Origin: Gnetum montanum
Lineage: Eukaryota; Streptophyta; Gnetopsida; Gnetales; Gnetaceae
Direction of reading: 5' to 3'
Assembly: GCA_015680685.1 (NCBI GenBank)
Contig: MNCI01005541.1
Coordinates: forward strand, 313,270-377,269
Length of the DNA: 64,000 nt
Below are positions 49,521-60,445 of this stretch, piece after piece. The notes beneath the pieces are model-generated. The model searched no databases. It had not been told where the DNA came from and worked only from the letters and a program-made list of their open reading frames with translations. How positions within the stretch are numbered: position 1 is the stretch's first letter; each line of letters starts with the position of its first letter. A program made the translations under genes and the position numbers.

Positions 49521-50204
49521 AGGGAGTCATGCTGCCCTCCAAAATTTTTTCCCAAAAATTTACAATTGATGCTGGTCGTTTCCTACCAAATTTTGCAAGA
49601 AACCCTGCCTTGAGGCAAAAATTTTACAGTTACGATGCTAGGTTAGGGTAGGACGCTCCCGTTGCAACACCCAAAAAGGAGCCTTAAACTCACAATAACC
49701 TCCCTTGATAACCATGCCACCAAAGCTCCAAAGGCCCAAATTCACAGCTCACACTACCCTTCTAGAATCCCAAGACACTGCCCAAGATGCTGGCAGGAAC
49801 AATTCCTAATGACGTAGCTCACACTTGTAACTTAGAAACCCTACGGCAAGAACGCCAACAAACCAAAAACTCAACTCACGCCCTCATGCCAAACTCATGT
49901 TCATCCAAGCTTGCAATTCCAAAATCCAAAATCACAACCACAAATTCTCACCCTAGTTAATGCTACTTGTAGAAATGTCAATGAAAAATTGGGGACAAAG
50001 AATTCACCTTTGCAAAATCTTCTTCCACGCCAGAATCTTGACTTGAGGGAGACATTGGAGGAGCTCTTCACTCTCCTCCATGAATGCCAAAGCTGCTTGC
50101 TTCCTTCCCTTAATCCCAGTCATCTTCCCCTTGCCATTTCCCTTGTCTTCCATGATCATGCTGATGCTAATGCTTTGGCTCACGCTGCACTCTAGGTAGG
50201 TCAT

Positions 50205-50629
50205 GCTGTTCTTCCAATTTCCAGCAACTCACGTTAGCAAAAATGACGATTTCTTTTCTAAAATTCCTTTTTTTAATCCCCGCTTGGAAATTTTATTTTA
50301 ATTTATTTAATTTTTTGGTCTTTTATGTTAAGTTCCCCTTCTTATTTTAATTACACATTTTTTTTCACATCATCTTTGCCTTATGCTTGCCCGAATTTCC
50401 TTGTCATTCCAATTCCCGAAAATTCAACCCAAAAATTTCTTATGAACAAAGGAGAAAAGTGCTAAAAATCAATGAAAATAAATAAACATTTGAAAATTTC
50501 ATAAAATTTTAAAATTTCCACAACCTTATTGTCCACTCGAAAATTTAAAATTTAAATATAGAGTTTAAAAGTCAAAAAAAATTTAAAATTTAAAAATAGT
50601 GCATACACTCAGTTCAAATGGCAAGTCAA
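50205..50629. other. AT-rich region upstream of the C antisense gene
   Basis: No coding. Long A/T runs (50260-50600). By position it should hold the antisense promoter. No decisive TATA or initiator seen. Confidence 0.4.
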
Positions 50630-50725
50630 CATGTGGCCTGGTATGGCCTTAGATTGCCATGTGGCCCGCTATGGCCTTAAACTACCATGTGACCTGGTAT
50701 GGCCTTAAACTGCCATAACTTCCAT
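50630..50725 (+). repeat. Module-boundary repeat island C2 (before pol)
   Basis: Three 31-bp units: 'ggtatggccttagattgcca', 'gctatggccttaaactacca', 'ggtatggccttaaactgcca', separated by 'tgtggcc'-like strings. Confidence 0.88.
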
Positions 50726-50825
50726 CGCATCTCCTAAATTTGTCAGTACATAGCTTAATTATCCTATGTTTGTTTGCACTTTGTAACTCTCCTACCAAAG
50801 GGAGTGTCTCTTATTTCACTCATGT

Positions 50826-50838
50826 TTTAATTGGCAGG
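50826..50838 (+). other. Splice-acceptor-like site before pol, copy C
   Basis: 'ttttaattggcag|g' lies 11 bases upstream of the pol ATG, aligned with A 22790-22806. Ogre elements carry a spliced intron between protease and RT. That this is an acceptor is inferred. Confidence 0.5.
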
Positions 50839-50848
50839 AGTGAGCATC

Positions 50849-53800
50849 ATGGCCATCAACAACATCCTCTCAATATTTTCTCTCAACAGACCATACGGGG
50901 ATGTAGAAAGAGTGATCCGCCCAGAATCTTTGGATCTAAATCCATCCACCTATACCGATTTGATAGCCTCCACTCAAGAAACGTTAGACTAGCCTAAAAA
51001 TGTATCTAAAACTCTAAATCTAGAAACTAACAATATCACTGAAGATCCTCTGGTTGAAATCCCCATTACCACAGTCAATGACGAAGCTAGAACCTTGAAA
51101 TTAAGCACCTTACTAGATCCACAACTCATAGGTGACATCACTTAGGTGTTAAAAGGCAACATAAAAACGTTCGCATGGTCATATACAGACATGCCGGGAC
51201 TAGATCCCCAGATCATCCAACACAACATTATTCTTATGAAAAAATTAAACTAGTAAAAAAAAGTATGAAAGGTTAGACCCAAAGTGGCATTAGTAGTTCG
51301 TGCTAAAATCACAAAGCTCTACCAAGCCGGTTTCATCCGAGCTATCGACTATTCCGATTGGGTATCAAATATTGTCGTAGTCCCCAAGAAGAACGGTAGT
51401 ATATGCATATGCATTGATTTCTATGATCTCAATATAGCCACTATAAAAGATGATTTCTTGTTACCTAGAATTGATCAACTTATTGACATGACTGCTGGGC
51501 ATGCACTATTGTCCTTCATGGACGGATTTTCGGGCTACAATAAAATAAGAATTAATTGAGAGCATCAACTTAGGATAACTTTTATGACACCTTGGGGGAC
51601 ATTCTATTACACAATGATGCCATTCAACCTTAAAAATGCAGGTGCCACATATCAATGAGCAATGACATACATATTTAGCAATTACATGCTCGATTTGCTC
51701 AATGTTTATGTCGATGATATAGCGGTCAAATATAAAAAAACTAAACAACATGCAAAAGATCTAGACTTAGTAATTAAATTTTGTCTCAAATATGACCTTA
51801 GGATCAACCTAAAAAAGTGTGTCTTTGGTGTTAAAATGGGCAAAATGCTTGGTTTCCTGGTTTCTGAAACAAGGATACAGGTAGACCCCAATAAGGTCAA
51901 AGTAATAACCAATATGCAACCACCAAGAAACCTCACCAAACTACATGGCCTCCAAGGTAGGGTGCAATTCATTAGATGCTTTATCGAAAGGCTAACGGAT
52001 AAGTTGAGTCCCATGCAACATCTATTACGAAAGAATGTACATTTCCAATGGACTCAACAATGCCAAGAAGCATTCGAGAACATAAAACAAGAGTTGGCCC
52101 AACTACCAACTATTTATCCTCCACAAAGTGACAAACCCTTCTACATCTATCTTGCAACTTCNNNNNNNNNNNNNNNNNNNNNNNNNNNNNNNNNNNNNNN
52201 NNNNNNNNNNNNNNNNNNNNNNNNNNNNNNNNNNNNNNNNNNNNNNNNNNNNNNNNNNNNNNNNNNNNNNNNNNNNNNNNNNNNNNNNNNNNNNNNNNNN
52301 NNNNNNNNNNNAGTCAAGTAGGTTAGCTAGGTGGAAAGTGATGATTGCAGAGTTTGATTTACACTATGTCGCTTAATCTTCCACAAAAGGTCAAGCAATA
52401 GCCATGCAACTAACCATCTTGCCGATGCATGATCAAGAAATGATAAACCCCAAATTCCCAGATGAAAATTTTAACAGTGTAGACACTGTACCTGATAACT
52501 ACAAGGTAATCCTCTACTTTGATGGAGCTTCAACCTCTCAAGGAGGAAGTGTTGCAACCATTTTAACATACCCATCTGGAGAAATTCAACCTTCTACCTA
52601 CCACTTAAACTTTCCTTGCACCAATAATGTAGCAGAATACGAAGGTCTTCTTAGAGGACTTCAAGTAGCGTTAACTTCGGGAATCTCATGCCTTGTAGCT
52701 TGAGGTGATTTGCAATTAGTTATTATTCAAGTCACTGAAGTCTACGCATGAAAAGCTCTCCATTTGCAACCGTATTATGATTTGACCAAGCATTTAGTGA
52801 GGCAACTAGTAGAAGTGGATATACAACATGTCCCTAGAAGCGAAAACACCATCGCTAATGCACTTGCCACACTAGCCTTAAATATGACACCTGAAATGTT
52901 CCATGCATTACCTAGTTCTATAACCAGTTGTGTCGAACCTGTAATTAACACTCTAAATGAAGTACCTATAGCATCTGTTAGTACAACACATGCAATAGAA
53001 TGGTATGATGACATAAAAGAGTATCTTCTAAGAGGTGAACCTCCACAACACTTGATGAATGCTCAAAAAGATGCCATACGAAAATTTTCCCACCAATATG
53101 CATTAATAGGAGACACCTTGTGTCGTAAATCCTATGAAGGCATTGTGTTAATGTGCGTTAGTAGCATTGATGGTCAAACGATTGTAGAACAAATCCACAA
53201 AGGACTTTGTGGAGGGCACATAGCACCTAAAGCAATGGCAACGAAGATTAGGCGTTTAGGTTACTACTAGCCACACGTGGAATACGATTGCGTCTCCAAG
53301 GTCAGAACATGTGACATTTTCCAAAAGCATGGTAATCTAATACATGTACCACCCAAAAAATTGTATACCACACAAATCACATGGCCATTCCAAAAATGGG
53401 GTTTAGACTTAATTGGACCAATAATACTGTCATCTTTAGCAAGCCATAGCTTCATTATCACTATAATTGAATATTTCACAAAGTGGGTGGAAGCTATTCC
53501 TCTTAGGAGGACGACGTCAAAACACATTTTCACCTTCATAATGGAAAATATCGTGACTAGTTTTGGTATTCCAATGACCATCATTACCGACAATGGGCCA
53601 CAATTAGTGCAGATACCAAAATATTTTATGAAAGTCTGGGCATTAAACATGCATTTTCATCACCTTACTACCCGTAGGGAAATGGTCAAGTACAGACTAC
53701 AAACAAAACTATCATCATGGTGCTCAAAAAAATGTTGAATCAGAGCAAGAAGTGATGCCATGAACAATTAGTCTACGCATTGTGGGCTATAGAATGATAC

Positions 53801-54234
53801 ATCAAACATCCACAGGTAAAACTCCATATAGTCTTGTATACGGATCTAAAGCTGTATTACCTTTAAAATTGCAGGTTCCCTCATTGCGGATAACTCTCTC
53901 CGGTCTCCTCGATGAAAGTCAAAATAATGAACTACGCATTGCTGACCTTGACTCAGTAGAGGAGGAACATGTACGAATGCTTGATCAAATTGAATGGTAC
54001 CAAAAACAATAGAGGCAAAGGCATAAGCACAATCCCCATAAACACCTGATCAAAGAAGGAGATCTAGTCCTTAAGGCCACTCGAGAACATCCAAATAAAT
54101 TCTCAGCCAACTGGGAAGGGCCTTACCTAGTCACCAAGGCATACAACAATGGAGCATTCAAACTTGCTAACATGGACGGAAACGAGGTCACCAATCCTAC
54201 AAACCACTTGTACTTGAAAAGGTACTTTGTCTAA
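50849..54234 (+). pseudogene. pol of copy C: RT, RNase H, second RNase H, integrase
   Basis: Start ATG 50849 (MAINNILSIFSLNRPYGD). RT about 51284-52014: ITKLYQAGFIRAIDY, SNIVVVPKKNGSI, FMDGFSGYNKI, and an intact YVDD at 51707-51718. RNase H follows but is mostly hidden by 150 N. A second, archaeal-type RNase H (about 52490-52860), as in Tat elements: LYFDGAS, NNVAEYEGLLRGLQ, GDLQLVI, with ANALA where ADALA is expected. Integrase from about 53150: zinc-finger HKGLCGGH, then CVSKVRTC with the last Cys of the CDKC-type motif read as Phe; core WGLDLIGPI and IITDNGP; a frameshift near 53660, where the catalytic Glu block reads GQVQ. GPY/F-like tail NWEGPYLVTKAYNNGAF at about 54107-54157. Stops are few. 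Confidence 0.92.
52162..52311. other. Assembly gap (150 N) inside RNase H of copy C
   Basis: A run of N spanning most of the first RNase H. Coding resumes with the family's conserved SSRLARWKVMIAEFD segment, so true missing length may differ from 150. Confidence 0.99.
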
Positions 54235-54244
54235 CAAACTTGAG

Positions 54245-54550
54245 GTATGTCATAGTCTTGGCATCATGACTTAAAACTGATACCACAGAATAGTCCTGGC
54301 ATCATGAATTAAAACTGATACCATAGAGCCCCGTCTAGTATGACACTAAACTGCCACATCTATCTACCATGATGTGAAACTAGCATCTAGAGTCCACTAA
54401 GACTATAAACTAGTTTGTCTTTTTACAGTCTGCTACAACTATAAACTAGCAACACACCATCTGCTATGACGCTAAATTGGTGCCGTCCAAGGGGTTACGA
54501 CGTGAAACTAACCCGCAATAGTCTGCTAAGACTATAAACTAGTGACATTA
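54245..54550 (+). repeat. Module-boundary repeat island C3 (after pol)
   Basis: Eight or nine units of 31-36 bp: 'catcatgacttaaaactgat', 'ctgctacaactataaactag', 'ctgctatgacgctaaattgg' and similar. Same family as islands A3 and C1. Confidence 0.85.
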
Positions 54551-55104
54551 TCGATGACCAGGCAAAAACTTAAAAAGATGTGTTGCTGCAGTTGGCTGTT
54601 CCTGTTCCACAAAGGCTTGCTGCATGATTTGTCTTATGGATACTAATGAAGCTGATGTTTTTCATAATTCTGTCTATGTTGAAAATTGTCATTCATGATT
54701 CTGTGGCTCCATCTCCTTGTTTAAAAGTTCTTAGCTAACTATTTTATTTATGGTTTTCTTGTCTTCTTAGAGTTGTATTTGCAGGATGAAACCTCTGAGG
54801 CGTTCGTGCATAGATGCACTTCATCATGATGACAAGGTATCATATTTTTCCTGACGCATATAACTGAGTTAATCAATCCATTCATGAGTACATTCCCAAA
54901 TTTTGATGCATCCCCTATTTCCCCCATCATGCCCCAATTATCCTACTCAGTTATACCCCCAGATGCATTCCACTCAGCTCAACACTCTTGATACACTATT
55001 GCACACTATAACTCCCTAAGCAATTGCAACGCAAAACATAGTACACAATGCATGACATAAAATGCAAGCACTCGAACATGAGCATAGCACTAAAAGTAAG
55101 CTCT

Positions 55105-55245
55105 TTCAAAAAGACCAAAGAGAAAAAGAAAAATAAAAGAAAAAGAAAGACAAATAAAGGAAAAAACAAAAGAAAAGAAGGAACAAATGAGAAAAACAAA
55201 GAGAAAAAGAACAAAAAGGTCAAAGAGAAAAATGCATGGAAAAGG
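55105..55245 (+). repeat. Purine-rich low-complexity tract
   Basis: About 140 bases of A and G with rare C/T ('aaagagaaaaagaaaaa' style). It yields a Lys/Glu frame on the plus strand and a Phe/Leu frame on the minus strand, both artefacts of composition. Confidence 0.85.
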
Positions 55246-55763
55246 TCTTCATGACCTCATTAACATCATAAACCATGGACTATTGGCTCTTCTCATACAA
55301 GCCCCAGGCGAGAAGGTAATTATCTTGAAAAATAGTTACACTCATGTCTCAAAGAGACCATGTTGCACATCATCATGTGGCTTTGGCTATTTACAACGGG
55401 ACCCGCAAATACTCTATAAGAGTCTCATTTCTCCAAAGAACGCACCTTCTATGTCTTGGTTCTGAGTCTGCTGAAAACTCGGCTGTTGACAAGGACCAAT
55501 GACATAACTTGTTCACGAGAGAGCATCCCTCTCCCACAAATTCCAACAACAATTTTCACCCTTGACCAACTCCCGACTTCCCTAGTTACAACCAATCCCC
55601 TCCCCTTACATCTCAAACTACATTTTCCCGATCCCATGTACTTTTGAAAATGGTGCGATGACATCCAGCCAAGGGCTGACAATTAATGTTTAGTACTTGG
55701 TCGTTCATGGTGTTTTGCACTTCTTTGTTGATGCCTCTTAGGTGGATTCCTCTAGACGTCAAC

Positions 55764-55776
55764 AAAGAGGGGCCAA
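55764..55776 (+). other. Polypurine tract of copy C
   Basis: 'aaagaggggccaa' immediately before the 3' LTR start TGAAACACC. It primes plus-strand DNA. Confidence 0.75.
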
Positions 55777-57873
55777 TGAAACACCACTAATTTTGGCCTA
55801 ACACTTTGAAACAAGAACAACTCAAGCCATTTTAAGCATTCAGGAGGTAAAATTTGACTAAGGCATGAAACTCAAGTCCAGGTTACTCAAGCCAACTTAA
55901 TCACATTGTTAAGCTAGCTTGCCCTCAACATGAGCAGCTCCAACAGTTTCAAAATCAAATAAAAAGTGGTTCAAATATGAGGGTGCAAGCCATCCTCAAG
56001 AGCCTCTGATGTCCACTCCAAGTCTCAGCATTCAAGAGTACAAATTTCAAGCCAGGCTACACAATTTTTGCAGGTCACGTTAGGTAGTCATGCTGGGCGT
56101 GACCAAAGCGTGACCAACTCTGGGAGCCCCAAAAATGAGCCAAAATGACTTGATTTCAAGGGTGCAAGTCATTCTCAGGGTCCACTATTGATAACTATGG
56201 GTTCCAACCTTTAGAAATTCTAGATTTTAGCTCAAAATTGTAATTTTTTGAGGTCACACTGTAGGTCACGCTGGGTAGTCATGCCGGGCGTGACCACAGC
56301 GTGACGAACTTTTAGAGCCTTAAAAATGAGTCAAAACAACTTGATTTCAAGGGTGCAAGTTGTCCTCAGGGTCCACTATTGATAACTATGGGTCCTAGCC
56401 TTCAGAAATTCTAGATTTCAGCTCAAAATTGCAAGTTTTTGAGGTCACACTGTAGGTCACGTTGGGCAATCATGCTGGGTGTGACCATAGCATGAACAAC
56501 TGTTAGAACCTCAAAACTAAGTTAAAATGACTTGATTTCAAGCGTGCAAGTCATCCTCAGGGTCCACTATTGATAACTATGGGTCCCAGCCTTCAAAAAT
56601 TCCAAATTTTAGCTCAAAATTTGCAAGTTTTCATGGGTTTTTGCAGGTCATGCTATGGTCTGACCTACCCAAAAGGGCTTCAAATCAGACACATTCAAGC
56701 TCAAATTTCTAGATCTAGATCACACACAGGTAGGTAGCAGTTATACTTAAAAATAAGCTTTAAAAACTTCCAAATTTGGTCTCAAAAATTACATTTTTCC
56801 TGCCTCACACTTAGGTCACGTTGGGGTCATGCCCAGCATGACTGCCTAGCGTGACTATAGCATGACCACCAGTCATGCTTGCATGAAAACACTTCAAACG
56901 CACACTGAAGCTCAGAAAACTCACATTGGAAGCCCTGGTCAAACAGAGATGCCTTGAATAGCCTCAAATCGACATCTCAACATCCTACAGCACTCGATCC
57001 ATGGTCAAGCGAGCTGGGGTTGAATTTCTCTTGTTGTACATTTCATTGTAAATCCCCATTTGTGGGCATGTCAAGCCCTCATGGTCTAAATTAAATGTAC
57101 TTTCATGGGCTTGAATAACCCACGAATTGTAAAATGCAATGTACCTGGTTAAGAACGTAGCTTGTCGACACACATCCAACTCGTGCACAATTGTCTGACA
57201 CACATTTGACTCTCGCTAGCATGCATCCAACCTGAGCACAACTGTCCATTGAACATATGTCACATGATCCTATTTCCTCTCATCTCTCGACCATTTATTC
57301 CATCCACGGATTCTGTGCCTGTGTCCACCCTAGCCCTATAAATACCCTGTCAATTCACATAAACAGGGTAAGCAATTTTGAAGGTTGGTAGCTTGGGAAG
57401 TATCAACCAGTAGCCTAGGACGCTCAGACACACTTGACTCCTAGCATCTGAACACTTTAGACATCATCCTGGGGCTTAGTGCTTGACCTGCCATCCATAC
57501 GCATAGCTATGCCTTGACCGGTGCACACTCTTGTTTAAAAAATAGAATACAGTTTCATTATTACCTTCCATTTACATTGTTTAGCTCTGTTTATGCTTTA
57601 TTTATAATTTTAGTACGCGCTTTTTACATTTTGTGTCGCTATTTGCATTTTGTTTACATCCTATTTACATCGTTTATGATAACCCCAATGCTATCCATAG
57701 CTTACGCTTGGGGAAGTCCTTGGTTGATTTGCGTGCAGACCATCCAAGGCACTCTGCCTTCATTTACTTTTCCAGCTTACCCTTGGGCGAAGGCAGGGTC
57801 AGCTATGTTTGCCCGACGATCTCTTGGTGTCTGTTTCCCTTCTAGCCTTACACCAATGATTTAGGTTAGTACA
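55777..57873 (+). repeat. 3' LTR of copy C
   Basis: TGAAACACCACTAATTTTGG ... 'ggttagtaca', 2,097 bp, collinear with the 5' LTR, including the 191-bp units (from 56073) and the TATA box at 57335-57344. Confidence 0.93.
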
Positions 57874-57878
57874 CCCAA
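57874..57878. repeat. Target-site duplication of C, right copy (CCCAA)
   Basis: CCCAA followed by 'gtgaaaaggg', matching LTR2 'tttcccaagtgaaaa'. Confidence 0.85.
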
Positions 57879-59232
57879 GTGAAAAGGGTTACGTAGTATC
57901 TATATTTAGGCTTGGAAGGGGGTCAAAATGCCTTTTTGAATGCCAAAAAGGTAATTTGATGGGTTTTATGGGGGGTATATACTTTTCTATGTTGGAGACA
58001 CATGTAGGGGGTAAATCTTACCTACCCCCAGTGTGGAAGGATGGGGGTTTTGGAAAATTCTCCCATTTAGTGTGGAGACCAAATGCACAACTTGGAAACC
58101 TTCCCCCCTCAATGTGAAAGTTTTTCCCCAGTGTGGAGTCTTCACCCCTAGCATTGAAAATTGCATCCCCTAGTGTGGAAGTCACACTAGTTATATTTTA
58201 TTACTTCATGCACTTCAACATTGACTAGCCTCTTCAGCAAGCATGGTGGAAAGCTTAGCATGGAAGATTCATCTCTAGCGTGGAAGGTGTCCCTTGGTTA
58301 CTATTTATGGTAAATAGAATGGTCATGGGGAGAAGCACTTACTATATAGAGTAATCCCCCAAAATTGGGCACCCATCTCAATTGAATTTGGCAGCCAACT
58401 TTTAGCCATTTTACCATTAGTTTGCAGCCAAATCATAGCCATTTTGTAGCCCCATTTATCACCCAAAGAATCTATAAAAGCCAATCTCAAACACCTTTTA
58501 CAAGTTCAATAATTTTTTCTCATAGTTGAACTTTTGGCACTTGAATACATTAAACATACAAGCAACTTTCCAAGCACTAATTTCACACTTAGGGCATTCT
58601 CAAGCACTCAAGAGCTCTTGCAAGTTTCCATACTTGCATTCTCTTAAATCCCAATGTGGAAGCATTATAGCCTTAATACTTGTGAACTTTTGGTATCAAA
58701 ATTGCATTTTTGGTGCTCCCAATCCCCAATGTGTAGAAATTGGTAGCCAAATTTCTAACTTTTCACACCCCCAATATTGATCTAGCTTGCATATTTGAGA
58801 TTGTAGTAGAGGAGGTTCGATAACATCAGGAGTGGTTTAGCATTCAAATCTTGGAGTAGATAATGTTAGCTTTAATGAGCTTTGAACTCCTTTATATGTG
58901 AACCCTCTTTTTGCTCATCTAGGCATCATTTCTACACATTTCTATAACTTACACTTTATTCTTTCTTAATAAAGTTTTAAGTTTTGGGTTTTGTGTACAA
59001 AATATATATGTTTATTATCTGTGCATTATTTCATATCTACTATGTTTTTTGCATTTCATTTCATTTTATCACCATGCTTTACATTTCCTAAGTCCCTAGT
59101 TGATCTGTTGAACTAGCCAAGATACCTTGAATCCCATTTTTTCTCATAAAGGCCTTAGGGGTTCATGGGTTGAGGAACTACTACATTGAGGATCTTCAAT
59201 TTTTTTAGTGATCAAGGTTTTTAGTTGTAACA
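57874..59232 (+). repeat. LTR3, right fragment (5' LTR of copy D)
   Basis: Continues LTR3 after element C: 'gtgaaaagggttacg' onward aligns with LTR2 26094-27342. It includes 'agtgtggaa' short repeats (58030-58290), TATA box TATAAAAG at 58473-58480 and the end 'gttgtaaca'. Left plus right gives about 1.54 kb. Confidence 0.86.
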
Positions 59233-60445
59233 ATTTTTCTTGGTGGAAGAAGGATGACCTTCATCCAAATTCTTTTGCTAGATATGTTCTTCTTCATTAC
59301 CAATGTAAACCATTTGCAAAATTTTCTTTGATTCTTTGCAAAAAAATCTTTAAAGAATCAATGTTAATCTTTCTTCCCCTTATGACCAAAACCACAACGT
59401 GGAAGTTGTAGATGGTTGGATGTTGGATTTTCATAGCACTTGCTATGAATTCTATAGCCCAAGGCTAGTGTTGATATCTCTTCCCCATATTTTTTCTTTC
59501 TATTGCCAATATTTTATTTTCTAGTTTCTAAAGTGGGTGGTTCAACTCTTTTGTAAGCTGGCTCTTTCCATTTTTCTAATATGAGAAAATTGGCAGTTGG
59601 CTAAAACCAATTTTAGTGGAGAAACCAAAACTTTCAACTATGATTTTTTAGCCTTTCCCCCCTATCAACATTAGGTTAGGAGGTGTGAGATTTCAATTAT
59701 CTCTTCCCCCTTCTTCCCCCTACCATACCCAATGTAGAAGCAATTGGAAAGTCTAGTGTCGGAGAGGCTTAACACCAACTTCTCCAAAACCAACATTAGA
59801 AATTGAAAGTCTTTTCCCATATTTTTTCAACCAAAACTCCTAAAAGATCAACACTTCCCCTTCCCCTTATGACCCAAACTATAGCATGGAAGTTGTAGGT
59901 GGTTGGCTGTTGGCTTTTAATAGCACTTACTATGAAGTTTTTTCTCCAAGGCCAGTGTTGAAGCTTTTCCATCCATTTGCTTATTGCTATCAATTTTCTT
60001 TTATTTTCTAAAGTGGGTGGTGTAGCCCTTCCAAAAATTACCAAACTTTTGGAAGTTAGCTTCCCCCTCATTTTTCCAAGTTGAGACAATTTGCATTCTA
60101 CTGAAACCAATTTTTAGTAGGAAAACCCAAACTTTCCACTTTGCTTTTCAGCCTTTCCCCTCATCAACATTGAGCTAGGTGTGATATTTTGATTATCTCA
60201 CCACCTTCTTTCCCCCTACCATACTCAGAATAAAGGTAGTTGGGAGGCTAACTTGGGTGAGGCTTAAAACCAACATTTCTAACTTTCCATTCTTGGTAAG
60301 GAGGGAAATCCCTCTTATCCCCCAGTTACCAATTATAGTAAGTACCTCAATTTTTACCATATTTTTTTCCTTTAAAATTTTTTGAATTCCATTTGGTATA
60401 ATTTTCTTCTATTTTACCATTTATAGCCTATTTTAAGTCATAGCC
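59233..60445 (+). other. Leader of copy D with a 487-bp duplication
   Basis: The first bases ('tttcttggtggaagaagg') are a decayed primer site. Two tandem copies of about 487 bp begin 'cttccccttatgacc' at about 59373 and 59860. Both hold 'ggaagttgtag' and 'ctaaagtgggtgg'. Leaders A and B have one copy. No coding. Confidence 0.75.

Larger units (their letters stand above)
47955..50204 (-). pseudogene. Antisense gene in the spacer, copy C (two-exon version)
   Basis: Counterpart of the antisense genes of A and B; product unrecognised. Exon 1, 50204-50008 (start ATG 50204; MTYLECSVSQSISISM, Lys-rich middle), donor GCAAAG|GTGAATTC. Exon 2, 48293-47955, acceptor region 'ttatgtgcaag', open for 112 codons to a stop. 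Exon 2 aligns with exon 2 of A and B (LLVIELIGVLAWFGPLG, then LSFILQNFSVVIWSHLS; A has TYILQNVSVMLWSYLS). The exon ends in GGPTEGEDLGN, which weakly resembles the acidic exon 8 of A and B. Exons 3-7 are absent. Intron 1 contains the 35-bp repeats and a foreign-looking segment. Confidence 0.62.
54551..55776 (+). other. 3' UTR of copy C
   Basis: Non-coding. Contains the conserved acceptor-like 'ttgtatttgcag|gatgaaac' (54772-54793, matched in copy A), a purine-only stretch of AAAGAR-type repeats (55105-55245), and a hairpin at 55722-55768 that runs into the polypurine tract. Confidence 0.6.
41813..57873 (+). mobile_element. Copy C: full-length Tat-lineage Ty3/gypsy element
   Basis: A 16.1-kb element, the most complete here. 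5' LTR 41813-43930, primer site, leader with 23-24 bp repeats, gag-protease 44405-47250, repeat island, spacer with a two-exon antisense gene, repeat island, acceptor-like site, pol 50849-54234 with two RNase H domains, repeat island, 3' UTR with purine tract, 3' LTR 55777-57873. The LTR start TGAAACACCAC is shared with the backbone family, but the LTR body differs, so it is a sister family. It has fewer stops than A and B, which fits a later insertion. Confidence 0.92.

Noticed and set aside
51706-52014. Minus-strand frame of 102 codons
   Set aside because: Shadow of the reverse transcriptase of copy C, whose plus-strand frame has all RT motifs.
55048-55254. Lys/Glu-rich open frame
   Set aside because: Made by a purine-only low-complexity tract; the opposite strand is equally open as Phe/Leu. 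Composition artefact.
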